From an uncultured Bacteroidales bacterium (lineage in GTDB: Bacteria > Bacteroidota > Bacteroidia > Bacteroidales > Bacteroidaceae), in assembly GCA_902772585.1 (NCBI GenBank), contig CACYBB010000023.1, positions 1 through 64,000 of the forward strand: DNA of 64,000 nucleotides, written 5' to 3'. Below are positions 43,545-52,509 of this stretch, piece by piece (the first letter of the stretch is position 1; each line of letters starts with the position of its first letter). The position numbers and the translations under genes were made by a program. The notes below the pieces were generated by a model. It had not been told where the DNA came from. It did not search any database and saw only the letters and a program-made list of their open reading frames with translations.

Positions 43545-44780
43545 ATGGCATTAGTAAACATTCATTTCCTGAATCTGCAGAACAACTATTTGTTCGCCGA
43601 TGTCGCTAAGAAGGTCAATGCCTTCAAAGTGATGCACCCCAAGGCCGATGTTATCTCTCTGGGCATTGGCGACGTAACACAACCATTGGCACCTGCCGTC
43701 GTAGAGGCCATGCACAAAGCCGTCCACGAGATGAGTACCTCTAAAGGATTTCGCGGTTATGGTCCTGAGCAGGGCTATGACTTCCTGCGTGAAGCCATCC
43801 TGAAGAACGACTTCCTGCCACGTGGTGTACATCTCAGCACCGATGAGATTTTCATTAACGACGGAGCAAAGAGTGACACAGGTAACTTTCAGGAACTGTT
43901 GCATTGGGATAATTTCATTGGAGTTACCGACCCCATCTATCCCGTCTATATCGACTCCAATGTCATGATTGGTCGTTGTGGCATCTATCAAGGCGGGCGC
44001 TGGACCAATGTTCGCTACTTGCCAACAACTGCAGAGAATGGTTTCATTCCCGAATTACCCAAAGGACGACCAGTAGACGTTATTTACTTATGCTATCCCA
44101 ACAATCCGACTGGTACGGTAATTAGCAAACAAGAACTGCGTAAGTGGGTAAACTATGCATTGAAGAATGATGCACTCATCCTCTACGATGCCGCCTATCA
44201 GGCCTATATCCGCGACCCGGAAATACCCCGTAGCATCTACGAGATTCGTGGTGCTCGCAAATGTGCTGTTGAGTTCCACTCTTTCTCTAAGACAGCAGGT
44301 TTTACTGGTGTACGCTGTGGCTACACTGTAGTGCCCAAAGATGTGAGTGTCTCCACTTTTGAGGGCGAGCGCATTCCATTAAACCAATTATGGCTGCGCC
44401 GCCAGTGTACGAAGTTCAATGGCACAAGTTATATCTCGCAACGAGCTGCTGAGGCCATCTATACACCTGAAGGTAAGGAACAGATTCAGGCAACGATTGA
44501 CTACTATATGGACAATGCCCAACGGATGTTGAAACGCTTACGTGCCCTTGGCTACGAGGTGTATGGTGGCGAGAACGCACCCTATATCTGGATGCGCACT
44601 CCCGACGGTATGGGTTCATGGCCATTCTTCGAAGCCCTACTCTATGGTGCCAACGTGGTCTGCACACCTGGTGTCGGCTTCGGTCCTTCAGGCGAAGGCT
44701 ATGTTCGCTTCACTGCTTTCAGCAGTCGCGAGAAGACTGACGAAGCGCTTGACCGCATCGAAAAATGGAGTAAACACTAA
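43545..44780 (+). CDS. dapL: LL-diaminopimelate aminotransferase
   Basis: 411 residues, a fold-type I PLP enzyme converting tetrahydrodipicolinate to LL-DAP with glutamate as donor. Shows LGIGDVTQPLAPAVVEAMH, FINDGAKSDTGNFQEL, YPNNPTGTVISK and the PLP lysine in FHSFSKTAGFTGVRCGY. Forms one operon with dapF. Use of glutamate links it to the surrounding nitrogen genes. Confidence 0.96.
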   Translation: MALVNIHFLNLQNNYLFADVAKKVNAFKVMHPKADVISLGIGDVTQPLAPAVVEAMHKAVHEMSTSKGFRGYGPEQGYDFLREAILKNDFLPRGVHLSTDEIFINDGAKSDTGNFQELLHWDNFIGVTDPIYPVYIDSNVMIGRCGIYQGGRWTNVRYLPTTAENGFIPELPKGRPVDVIYLCYPNNPTGTVISKQELRKWVNYALKNDALILYDAAYQAYIRDPEIPRSIYEIRGARKCAVEFHSFSKTAGFTGVRCGYTVVPKDVSVSTFEGERIPLNQLWLRRQCTKFNGTSYISQRAAEAIYTPEGKEQIQATIDYYMDNAQRMLKRLRALGYEVYGGENAPYIWMRTPDGMGSWPFFEALLYGANVVCTPGVGFGPSGEGYVRFTAFSSREKTDEALDRIEKWSKH

Positions 44781-44796
44781 CAACAATGGCCAATTC

Positions 44797-44883
44797 TGAC
44801 AGTTTGTAACAAAATGACGTTGTTTTGTGGCAAAGTGGAAACAAAAAGAAAGAAATAATAGCACATAACATTACATTTTGTCA
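44797..44883. promoter_or_regulatory. Putative nitrogen operators upstream of glnA
   Basis: TGACAGTTTGTAA (44797-44809) overlapping TAACAAAATGACG (44807-44819), and TTACATTTTGTCA (44871-44883). The first and last fit TnACA-N3-TGTnA exactly. Confidence 0.65.
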
Positions 44884-44945
44884 ATTCATAAAAGATTTAA
44901 CAATCAAAATGAAAGGAAGTAGACCGCTTCCTTTTATTTTTTGTA

Positions 44946-44955
44946 TAATTTTGCA
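44946..44955 (+). promoter_or_regulatory. glnA promoter -7 box
   Basis: TAATTTTGCA, 38 bp before the ATG. Confidence 0.75.
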
Positions 44956-44993
44956 GCCGTAAACAAACAAAGTGTAACCAAAATAGTAAAAAG

Positions 44994-47213
44994 ATGATGG
45001 AAGCATTAAGATTTCAGGTTGTCGGTGAGGCTTTCAAGAAGAAGCCACTCGACGTAAAAACACCCAGTGACAGACCCACAAAGTATTTTGGCAAGAAGGT
45101 CTTCAACCGTGAAAAGATGTACAAGTACCTGCCGAAGGACGTGTACGAGAAAATGATTGACGTAATGGACAATGGTGCACGACTCGATCGTCAGATTGCC
45201 GATGCCGTTGCTGCTGGTATGAAGCAGTGGGCCGTAGAGAATGGTGTCACACACTATACTCACTGGTTCCAGCCATTGACAGAAGGTACTGCCGAGAAGC
45301 ACGACTCATTCATTGAGCACGATGGTAAGGGTGGTATGGTTGAGGAATTCACAGGTAAGCTGCTTGTCCAGCAGGAGCCTGACGCCTCTTCATTCCCTTC
45401 AGGTGGTATCCGTTCAACCTTCGAGGCTCGCGGTTACTCAGCATGGGATCCCACATCACCAGTGTTTATTATCGACGATACCCTGTGTATCCCTACCGTA
45501 TTTATATCTTATAGTGGTGAGGCACTTGACTATAAGGCACCTTTGCTGCGCGCCCTACATGCAGTAAACGTTGCTGCTACGGATGTCTGCCACTACTTCG
45601 ACCCAACAGTCAAGAAGGTTACCTCTAACCTCGGTTGGGAGCAGGAGTATTTCTTGGTAGACGAAGGTCTGTATGCCGCCCGTCCTGACCTGCTGTTGAC
45701 AGGTCGCACACTGATGGGTCACGACTCCGCCAAGAACCAGCAGATGGACGACCACTACTTCGGCTCTATTCCTGAGCGTGTGGCTGCTTTCATGCGTGAC
45801 CTTGAGATTCAGGCTTTGGAACTTGGTGTTCCCTGTAAGACTCGTCACAATGAGGTGGCTCCCAACCAGTTTGAGTTGGCTCCTATCTTCGAGGAGACAA
45901 ACCTTGCTGTTGACCACAACATGATGTTGATGTCGCTGATGAAGAAGGTAGCGCGCAAGCATGGTTTCCGCGTATTGCTGCACGAGAAGCCGTTCGCTGG
46001 CATCAATGGTAGCGGTAAGCATAACAACTGGTCACTGAGCACAGACAACGGTGTCCTGTTGCACGCTCCTGGCAAGACTGCTGAGCAGAATCTGCGCTTC
46101 GCCACCTTCATCGTTGAGACGCTGATGGGTGTCTATAAGCACAACGGCTTGCTGAAAGCCTCTATCATGAGTGCCACCAACGCCCACCGTCTGGGTGCCA
46201 ACGAGGCTCCCCCTGCCATCGTCAGTTCGTTCCTTGGCAAGCAGGTATCAGAGTTGCTTGACCACATTGAGAAGGCCGACAAGGACGACATCCTCGCCAT
46301 GAGTGGCAAGCAGGGTCTGAAGATGGATATCCCTGAGATTCCTGAGTTGCTCATCGATAATACCGACCGTAACCGTACCTCTCCCTTCGCCTTCACGGGT
46401 AACCGCTTTGAGTTCCGTGCCGTAGGTTCTGAGGCCAACTGTGCCAGCGCCATGATAGCCCTGAACAGTGCTGTTGCTGAAGCATTGGTCAACTTCAAGA
46501 AGCGTGTTGACGCCAAGATTCCTGAACTCGAGAAGAAACTCGAAGGCACAGGCCATAGTGCAACGTTCCACGCCATCATCGACGTGCTGCGCGAAGATAT
46601 CAAGACCTGTAAGCCCATCCGCTTCGATGGCAACGGATACTCTGACGAGTGGGTCGTTGAGGCTGAGAAGCGCGGACTCGACGTTGAGAAGAGTTGCCCG
46701 AAGATCTTCGAGCGTTATCTTGACCAGGAGAGCATTGACATGTTCGAGAGCCTGGGTGTGATGACCAAGAAGGAGCTGGAGGCCCGCAACGAGGTGAAGT
46801 GGGAGACCTACACCAAGAAGATTCAGATTGAGGCTCGTGTACTGGGTGACCTGTCGATGAACCATATCATCCCTGTCGCTACCCATTACCAAAGCGAGTT
46901 GCTGAAGAACGTAGGAAATATGGCTGCCATCTTCCCCATCGACACCGCTGACAAGCTCTCTGCCCGTAACAAGAAGATTATCGAGGAGATTGCCGAGCGC
47001 ACCAGCGCCATCGAAAAGGGTGTTGAGGAACTCGTTGAGGCTCGCAAGAAGGCCAATAAGATTGAGGATGAGCACGAGAAGGCCATTGCCTATCATGACA
47101 AGGTAGAACCATACCTCGACACCATCCGCTACCAGATTGACAAACTGGAGCTCATCGTCGATGATGCTCTGTGGCCACTGCCTAAATATCGCGAGCTGCT
47201 ATTCATTAGATAA
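44994..47213 (+). CDS. glnA: Glutamine synthetase type III
   Basis: 739 residues, the long GSIII form of Bacteroidota (also called glnN). It makes glutamine from glutamate, ammonium and ATP. Visible are DPTSPVFIIDDTLCIPTVF, LGWEQEYFLVD, CKTRHNEVAPNQFELAPIFE, GKHNNWSLSTD and NRTSPFAFTGNRFEFRAVGS (metal and substrate sites); the C-terminal helical region (about 580-739) is typical of GSIII. Two adjacent ATGs make the exact start ambiguous by one codon. Has its own promoter and operators and ends at a terminator. Confidence 0.95.
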   Translation: MMEALRFQVVGEAFKKKPLDVKTPSDRPTKYFGKKVFNREKMYKYLPKDVYEKMIDVMDNGARLDRQIADAVAAGMKQWAVENGVTHYTHWFQPLTEGTAEKHDSFIEHDGKGGMVEEFTGKLLVQQEPDASSFPSGGIRSTFEARGYSAWDPTSPVFIIDDTLCIPTVFISYSGEALDYKAPLLRALHAVNVAATDVCHYFDPTVKKVTSNLGWEQEYFLVDEGLYAARPDLLLTGRTLMGHDSAKNQQMDDHYFGSIPERVAAFMRDLEIQALELGVPCKTRHNEVAPNQFELAPIFEETNLAVDHNMMLMSLMKKVARKHGFRVLLHEKPFAGINGSGKHNNWSLSTDNGVLLHAPGKTAEQNLRFATFIVETLMGVYKHNGLLKASIMSATNAHRLGANEAPPAIVSSFLGKQVSELLDHIEKADKDDILAMSGKQGLKMDIPEIPELLIDNTDRNRTSPFAFTGNRFEFRAVGSEANCASAMIALNSAVAEALVNFKKRVDAKIPELEKKLEGTGHSATFHAIIDVLREDIKTCKPIRFDGNGYSDEWVVEAEKRGLDVEKSCPKIFERYLDQESIDMFESLGVMTKKELEARNEVKWETYTKKIQIEARVLGDLSMNHIIPVATHYQSELLKNVGNMAAIFPIDTADKLSARNKKIIEEIAERTSAIEKGVEELVEARKKANKIEDEHEKAIAYHDKVEPYLDTIRYQIDKLELIVDDALWPLPKYRELLFIR

Positions 47214-47248
47214 TTTCAAGTTCACAAAAAAACTAGAGTTATTATGCC

Positions 47249-47286
47249 AAGGACCTGACGCTGTGACAGCTTCGGGTCCTTTTTTT
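47249..47286 (+). terminator. glnA terminator
   Basis: Outer stem AAGGACC / GGTCCTT, inner GCTGT / ACAGC, then a T-run. Confidence 0.85.
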
Positions 47287-47319
47287 CTTGATTATGGCTG
47301 TTATAATCAAAAAAAATCG

Positions 47320-47329
47320 TATCTTTGCA
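47320..47329 (+). promoter_or_regulatory. Promoter -7 box of TPR-PP2C gene
   Basis: TATCTTTGCA, 25 bp before the ATG. Confidence 0.75.
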
Positions 47330-47354
47330 GCAGAATATGATGTTGAGGTAAAAA

Positions 47355-49310
47355 ATGATGAAGAAAACTTACTACCTAATAGCGCTCCTGCTACTGATGC
47401 TTGCTAGTGCGTGCAGCCAGCGCAGTGGAAACAATACGAATGCTTCTGCGGACGAAACTGACAGCATTGCCAAGGCGAAGCATAAGGCCTTGGTGGACTC
47501 AGCCCGAAAGTTGTATGGCGGACTGGCCTATTACTATAACAACAACATCCATGATACACTGGTCATGAAAGTGCCCAGCGTGTTGGAATACTGTCGCGAC
47601 AACGAATTGTGGTTCGATTACTACGACACCTGGATGCTGTTGGGCGAGGAATACAATTTCTCTGGCGAGGCCAACAAAGCTGTTCAGGTAGCCCAGGAAA
47701 TCCACGACGATGCCATCCAGCGAGGCAACAATTATGGTCTGACTGTTGCTGAATTCATCAAGGCGTTGGTTTACGATAACCAGCTGAATCGTGAAGAGGC
47801 AACACGCAGTTTTGAGCGAGCACTGGCCAGCTATCCTGATGATGCCGAACCCTTCCTGAAGAACAGCATCTATGTGTATTACGCCAACGAACTGAAGAAC
47901 ATGAACGACACGCTGAGGATGCACAAGACGCTAGACGAGTGGCTGGCATATATTAACCGTTGTCGCAAGGATACAACCATTGGTCGTCGTCAGTTCTCCA
48001 ACTGGCTATACTATTACCACCACTCCTGCTACTATTACTATCTGAAGAAGAAGGAACTTGACAAAGCTGCCCAACACGTTGACTCCGTGGTAAAGCATAT
48101 CGAAATCAACGGATGGTCAAAGGTAACACGCAACGAGGTGGTGGGTTATCGTACAAAATTAGCCATCGAGCGTAAGGACTATGCAGAGGCACTAAAACTG
48201 AACAACCAGCAGTTGCCTGAAGCCAAGGAACTGGATATCAATGCCTATTCGGATGTGCTCAAACAGCGTGCTATCATCATGTCCAGCACTGGACGTTGGC
48301 AAGAGGCTTACAACGCCCTTGATGAGCACTACGAACTGGTGGATTCCATTAACAAAGAAGAGACGCGTCAGCAACTGAACGAGCTCAACAAGCGTTTCGA
48401 GTTGGACGAACTGCGTGCCCAGCAGGAACGCGAGAAAATGGAAAACGAGCGCCAGCGAATGTACCTGATGTTCATCATCGGAATCATCGTCGTAGCAGCC
48501 ATCATTACCTATATTCTGTTACGACAGCGTGCTGCTCGTCGACTGGCAACCGTCAAGGCTGAACAGGAGCGCATAGAAAGTGAACTGCGCATTGCTCGCG
48601 ACATCCAGATGTCGATGGTGCCCAGCGCCTTCCCCAATCGTGAGGGACTAGATATGTATGCCTGGATGTCTCCTGCCCGTGAGGTTGGAGGCGACCTTTA
48701 TGGCTATGTGTTAAACGGAGACCAACTGTATTTCTGTTTGGGCGACGTCAGTGGCAAGGGAGTGCCCGCTTCCTTGTTTATGGCACAGGTTACGCGCCTT
48801 TTCCAGACGCTGGCCAAGCAGGGCATGCAACCTGCAGAAATCTGTACGCGCATCAACGACGCACTCTCTGGCGAAGACAACGAGAATGGTATGTTCGTCA
48901 CCTTCTTCCTGGGAGTGATTGACCTCAAGACAGGTCACTTGTCGTTCTGTAATGCTGGCCATAATCCGCCTGTCATTGGTGGTTCGCCATCGCATGGCGA
49001 CTTCCTCCAAATGGAGTCTAATGCACCCTTCGGCCTATGGCCTGGGCTGCAGTACGTGGGCGAAGAGATTGAGAATATTACAGGACGTGCACTGTTGCTC
49101 TATACGGACGGACTTAACGAAGCAGAGAACCCACAGCAGCAACAGTTTGGTGAAGAACGTCTGCTCAGCATCCTGCGCAACACCCGCTTCGAGTCGTCAC
49201 AGCAAGTGGTAGAAACTCTTGCTGCAGAAGTGGAGCGTCATCGCAAGGGTGCAGAGCCCAACGACGATCTTACTATTATGTGTATCCGGGTGACGGAGCC
49301 CAGAGTTTAA
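47355..49310 (+). CDS. TPR-sensor PP2C/SpoIIE-family phosphatase, lipoprotein-type N-terminus
   Basis: 651 residues. N-terminal signal with lipobox LASAC (about 17-21). Extracytoplasmic TPR-like repeats cover about 40-350 with a coiled coil to 370; a transmembrane helix lies at about 372-394; then the linker ESELRIARDIQMSMVP and a PP2C domain (about 410-650) with GGDLYGY, GDVSGKGVPASLFMA, NAGHNPP, YTDGLNEA and EPNDDLTIMC. Compared with the phosphatase at 11484 the output domain is the same and the sensor differs. No STAS gene is adjacent. Its stop overlaps the convergent flavodoxin stop by 4 bp. Confidence 0.9.
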   Translation: MMKKTYYLIALLLLMLASACSQRSGNNTNASADETDSIAKAKHKALVDSARKLYGGLAYYYNNNIHDTLVMKVPSVLEYCRDNELWFDYYDTWMLLGEEYNFSGEANKAVQVAQEIHDDAIQRGNNYGLTVAEFIKALVYDNQLNREEATRSFERALASYPDDAEPFLKNSIYVYYANELKNMNDTLRMHKTLDEWLAYINRCRKDTTIGRRQFSNWLYYYHHSCYYYYLKKKELDKAAQHVDSVVKHIEINGWSKVTRNEVVGYRTKLAIERKDYAEALKLNNQQLPEAKELDINAYSDVLKQRAIIMSSTGRWQEAYNALDEHYELVDSINKEETRQQLNELNKRFELDELRAQQEREKMENERQRMYLMFIIGIIVVAAIITYILLRQRAARRLATVKAEQERIESELRIARDIQMSMVPSAFPNREGLDMYAWMSPAREVGGDLYGYVLNGDQLYFCLGDVSGKGVPASLFMAQVTRLFQTLAKQGMQPAEICTRINDALSGEDNENGMFVTFFLGVIDLKTGHLSFCNAGHNPPVIGGSPSHGDFLQMESNAPFGLWPGLQYVGEEIENITGRALLLYTDGLNEAENPQQQQFGEERLLSILRNTRFESSQQVVETLAAEVERHRKGAEPNDDLTIMCIRVTEPRV

Positions 49311-50107
49311 CGCACAACTTGCGTAAACTCCGGCTTCGCGTCAGCGGCTTTTCCTACCGTTACGAAAATGACAGAGGTTGACTCCTCGCCATTCATACCA
49401 CGACCCTTCACAGTGTACTTATAGTCAGTACCATCGGGGGTCGTGCGCTTGCCAACGGTCTGGGGTGTTCCTAAGGGGAACTGATAACTGGAGCAAGCAG
49501 CATCGAAGATAGCCTTCTCCTGATCGGTGACAGGCTGCTGGGCTGAGTAGTCTGGCAACTTCGCAACCCTACCCTTCTTATATCCATTCTCTTTCAGGAA
49601 TCGGTCCAACTCCTTGGAGGCTGCTGCCACACGAGCCGTACGGACACCATAGCCCTCCAGCACCTGTGCCTTGGGCAGCGCCTTGCGGAGTGCGTCGCTC
49701 GATGTGTTCAGTCCACCACTTCCGAAGGTACAGAAGGGGACAATCTTCTTGCCAGCAAAATCCTGCTCCTTCAGCAAGGAGACGATGGGGTTGGCATAGG
49801 TACCAAACCAGATGGGGTAACCCAAGAAGACGATGTCATAATCAGCCACCTTCTTCTTCAGCGCCTTCAGTGCAGGATAATTACCACTCTGCATCTCACG
49901 CTGACCACGCTGAATGGTCTCCTGGAAATTGCCAGAGTAAGGTTCTACGCACTCTATGCTCTCCATATCAGCACCAGTCTGCTTCTGCAGTTCCTGGGCG
50001 ACAGTCTTTGTCGTTCCTGTCTCTGAATAGTAGAGCACCAGCATGCGCTGAGCTGAAAGTGTGGTCATTGCTGTCATCGCTGCAATGAATAATAAGAGTC
50101 TTTTCAT
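49307..50107 (-). CDS. Exported flavodoxin-like protein
   Basis: 266 residues from MKRLLLFIAAMTAMTTLSAQ, a signal peptide, followed by a flavodoxin fold (MLVLYYSETGTTKTVAQELQ phosphate loop, DIVFLGYPIWFGTYANPIVS, FCTFGSGGLNTSSDALRK). A C-terminal extension of about 70 residues (KYTVKGRGMNGEESTSVIFV) is unassigned. Flavodoxins are normally cytoplasmic; an exported form implies a periplasmic redox role. It is 22 bp downstream of the DUF4923 gene, likely one operon. Confidence 0.85.
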   Translation of the reverse strand: MKRLLLFIAAMTAMTTLSAQRMLVLYYSETGTTKTVAQELQKQTGADMESIECVEPYSGNFQETIQRGQREMQSGNYPALKALKKKVADYDIVFLGYPIWFGTYANPIVSLLKEQDFAGKKIVPFCTFGSGGLNTSSDALRKALPKAQVLEGYGVRTARVAAASKELDRFLKENGYKKGRVAKLPDYSAQQPVTDQEKAIFDAACSSYQFPLGTPQTVGKRTTPDGTDYKYTVKGRGMNGEESTSVIFVTVGKAADAKPEFTQVVR

Positions 50108-50129
50108 CTGTCTCAAGGTTTTTTATCCG

Positions 50130-50747
50130 TTACTTCTTCATGTCGAAACCAAGGCGGATACCATCATAGTTCTTTGACAGGTCACCCACCTTCTGGACAG
50201 TATCGTTACCACTCATGGCAGCCATGATTTGCAACACGTTGAGCAGCTTCTTCGACTCAAAGAGCAGCGAAATGCCACCATACTCACGCTTAGCATAGCA
50301 GTTGATAGACAGCAGCAAACCCTTCATCGTCACCTTGGCTGTCGACTCGTCCAGCGTCCATGTTCCGCTGAAGCTCTTACCAGCAATCGATGCCTGGAAA
50401 CTTCCGTCCTCATTGAACGTAACGACAGTGTTCTGGGCATTGATACCAGTCTTCTGGAAATAAGGAGCCATCTCCTGCTCTATCTTCGTGGCTGCTACCT
50501 CACCACCAGCCTTTGCCAACAGGTTCTCGCTGGTGAAAGCACATCCTGGACTGTCGTAGTGCCATGTTCCAACCATTCCCTGCTTGGTCACCTTATCCAG
50601 TCCGATAACGCTGGTGAAAGCATTGGCCAGTGTGCCACCACTACCCAGAGTCTGAAGCAGAGTTCCTGCTCCACCACATGATGATACTACTACGCCTGCA
50701 ACGAGCAGCAGGCAGAATGCTGAGATTTTTACTGCAATTTTCTTCAT
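50130..50747 (-). CDS. DUF4923-family lipoprotein
   Basis: 205 residues. Lipobox VVSSC at about 20-24, then GGAGTLLQTLGSGG and the lipocalin-like MVGTWHYDSPGCAFTSENLL / GSFQASIAGKSFSGTWTLD pattern of DUF4923, a Bacteroidota-specific family of unknown function. First gene of a two-gene unit with the flavodoxin. The -7 box is at 50775-50784. Confidence 0.88.
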   Translation of the reverse strand: MKKIAVKISAFCLLLVAGVVVSSCGGAGTLLQTLGSGGTLANAFTSVIGLDKVTKQGMVGTWHYDSPGCAFTSENLLAKAGGEVAATKIEQEMAPYFQKTGINAQNTVVTFNEDGSFQASIAGKSFSGTWTLDESTAKVTMKGLLLSINCYAKREYGGISLLFESKKLLNVLQIMAAMSGNDTVQKVGDLSKNYDGIRLGFDMKK

Positions 50748-50774
50748 GATGTTCTGTTTTGTTTATTACGATGG

Positions 50775-50784
50775 CACAAAGTTA
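50775..50784 (-). promoter_or_regulatory. Promoter -7 box of DUF4923-flavodoxin unit
   Basis: Minus-strand TAACTTTGTG, 27 bp before the ATG. Confidence 0.6.
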
Positions 50785-50842
50785 CAAATAATTCCAATTA
50801 TTTACTCTGTTTGTTGCTAAAAAATAAGAAATATTATCACTC

Positions 50843-50955
50843 TCAGCAACTCGTCGTATCACGCTGAGCGTTACGTCGTTTCTCTCATAGAGATATGCCT
50901 TATTACTATCAGAGAGAAGCCTAGTTGCTCATAGCGAGAAGGCTTATCGCTCAAA
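50843..50955 (-). repeat. Second copy of the 7.3-kb intergenic repeat (inverted)
   Basis: On the minus strand: GCAACTAGGCTTCTCTCTGA, later GGCATATCTCTATGAGAGAA, and at the end ACGACGAGTTGCT. The same start and end words occur at 7263-7345. Confidence 0.6.
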
Positions 50956-51030
50956 AGGTCCCATATTCGTAATAGATCCCACATTCCACCTTTTTCCCCT
51001 CTAACGCCTATCTGCAGGGCATTTGAGACG

Positions 51031-51170
51031 GGTGGAACCTCTGGAAAGGTTCCACCTAGATTCCACCCAGCTTCCACCTGTAAACGATAGTTACTGATGC
51101 AACTAAACCAACAAAAAGCTTGGGGGGAGTGTGGTGGGACCTAGGTGGAACCTCAAAATAGGTTCCACCT
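51031..51170. repeat. Paired GGTGGAACCT inverted repeats
   Basis: GGTGGAACCT-N6-AGGTTCCACC at 51031-51056 and AGGTGGAACCT-N6-AGGTTCCACCT at 51143-51170; isolated half-sites lie at about 50986, 51060, 51073, 51210 and 51218. No intact gene occurs in 50748-51436. A weak minus-strand frame (51265 to 51056, MSDIQLLMTEIAKRFHIPPK) may be a remnant. Confidence 0.75.
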
Positions 51171-51347
51171 CCTTGAAATCCTTTGTTTATCGTTGTTTCA
51201 GACCCCTTTGGTGGAATGTGGAACCTTTTCGCGATTTCTGTCATCAGCAGCTGAATATCGCTCATTGCCCGTTTGCTTACTTCTCAAGACCAACGAGAAT
51301 ACTTCGCGTGCCTTGCGAGAATAGTTCGGATGCTTCTAACTAATAGC

Positions 51348-51382
51348 CCGAAGCAACCGGGCTAGCTGTTAGGTTGCTTCGG
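51348..51382. terminator. Hairpin downstream of the MBG-domain gene
   Basis: Perfect 11-bp stem CCGAAGCAACC / GGTTGCTTCGG, 13-nt loop. No T-run on either side, so it may be a processed or rho-type end. Confidence 0.5.
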
Positions 51383-51436
51383 ACTTGAGACATGATTTAA
51401 CTGTCTTTTCGGCGGAGTTAGAAAGTGGAGATTAGT

Positions 51437-52501
51437 TTACTTCACCACTACCTTGCGTCCATTAACGACGTTGATACCCTTCTGAGGTTTTGAGAGTTTC
51501 TGACCACTAAGGCTGTAAACAGCTGCATTCTTACTATCATCAACCATCACGTCTTCAATAGCAGTCGTCTTTTCCTTGATGGTCAATGTACCCTGTGTAT
51601 ATGTCAACGCGTAGTTCTTGGCTTCACCACCACTGACAGTAATAGAATAAGTGCCAGCCTTTGATGTTGCTTTTGCTGTTGTCGTTGCAACGGGCTTTGT
51701 GGTAAAGGCTGTATTCTCTGTATCTCCATTGCGGAAACTACTATAGGTCAAGGTGAATGATGGGATTGCATCCCCCTCCGTAATAGTCACATTCTTCACA
51801 CCAACGGTAAGTCCGGCCTTAGTGATGGTCAGCGTACCATCTACATAATTCACATTGGTATTTGTTACTGTACCCTTTTCCACTTTAATGGCATAGCTTC
51901 CCACAGACGAAGTCTTAGTTGCTGTCGTCGACAATTTTGGAGTTCCATTTAGTGTGGCACCCGAACTCGTGTATGTCAACGTAGGCACATTATCACCATA
52001 GGTCATCGACTTGTTGTCAGCAGTGATGGTGACGGACTGTTCTTCTGCAGCTTTCACTGTGATATTAAACGTTGCATTTGCACACTCATGGCTTACTGCA
52101 CCTGTAGTTGCTGTACGGATAGTACTGAGACTGCCACTGAAGCTGCCTGTCTGCTGTCCAACAGTAATGGGTAGTTTTAACAGCGTACCGTTGTTTACAA
52201 GCCCAAGGTCCATATTGTAGAGTACAAAGAGACGATCGCCATTGACCAATTTCTCAACTTTCAGTTCATGACTGCTAACTGCAGAGCCTTTTGTGATAGC
52301 ATTCTCATTTAGGGTAACTCCCTGTGGCAGCGCGAGGTTGAACTGCAGAGCAGTCACGCCACTCATGCCGCTGGCACTCACCACCAGTTCTGCCTGCTCA
52401 CCCGTCGTTGCCTCAATGGAGGCGACGCTGAGCGTCTGTGCCGTTGCGCTACTGACAATTGCCAACAGCGCAACTATGGTTTGTAGTATTCTTTGTTTCA
52501 T
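51437..52501 (-). CDS. Secreted cohesin-like/MBG-domain surface protein
   Basis: 354 residues. Signal peptide (about 1-21, SSATAQ); a cohesin-like beta domain at about 22-150 (GEQAELVVSASGMSGVTALQ, FNLALPQGVTL); two MBG-type repeats at about 155-230 and 232-308 (ITADNKSMTYGDNVPTLTYT, VKNVTITEGDAIPSFTLTYS); and a C-terminal segment VYSLSGQKLSKPQKGINVVN followed by a basic end, similar to T9SS-type sorting tails. Probably exported and cell-surface attached. It lies 8 bp downstream of the dockerin-type gene, forming a pair. Confidence 0.8.
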   Translation of the reverse strand: MKQRILQTIVALLAIVSSATAQTLSVASIEATTGEQAELVVSASGMSGVTALQFNLALPQGVTLNENAITKGSAVSSHELKVEKLVNGDRLFVLYNMDLGLVNNGTLLKLPITVGQQTGSFSGSLSTIRTATTGAVSHECANATFNITVKAAEEQSVTITADNKSMTYGDNVPTLTYTSSGATLNGTPKLSTTATKTSSVGSYAIKVEKGTVTNTNVNYVDGTLTITKAGLTVGVKNVTITEGDAIPSFTLTYSSFRNGDTENTAFTTKPVATTTAKATSKAGTYSITVSGGEAKNYALTYTQGTLTIKEKTTAIEDVMVDDSKNAAVYSLSGQKLSKPQKGINVVNGRKVVVK

Positions 52502-52509
52502 AATTTCAC

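Noticed and set aside
46248-47096. 282-codon frame antisense to glnA
   Set aside because: The plus strand encodes conserved GSIII sequence; the antisense frame has no recognisable content.
51056-51265. 69-codon minus-strand frame as a real gene
   Set aside because: It runs through inverted repeats, has no promoter box and no domain; listed only as a possible remnant.
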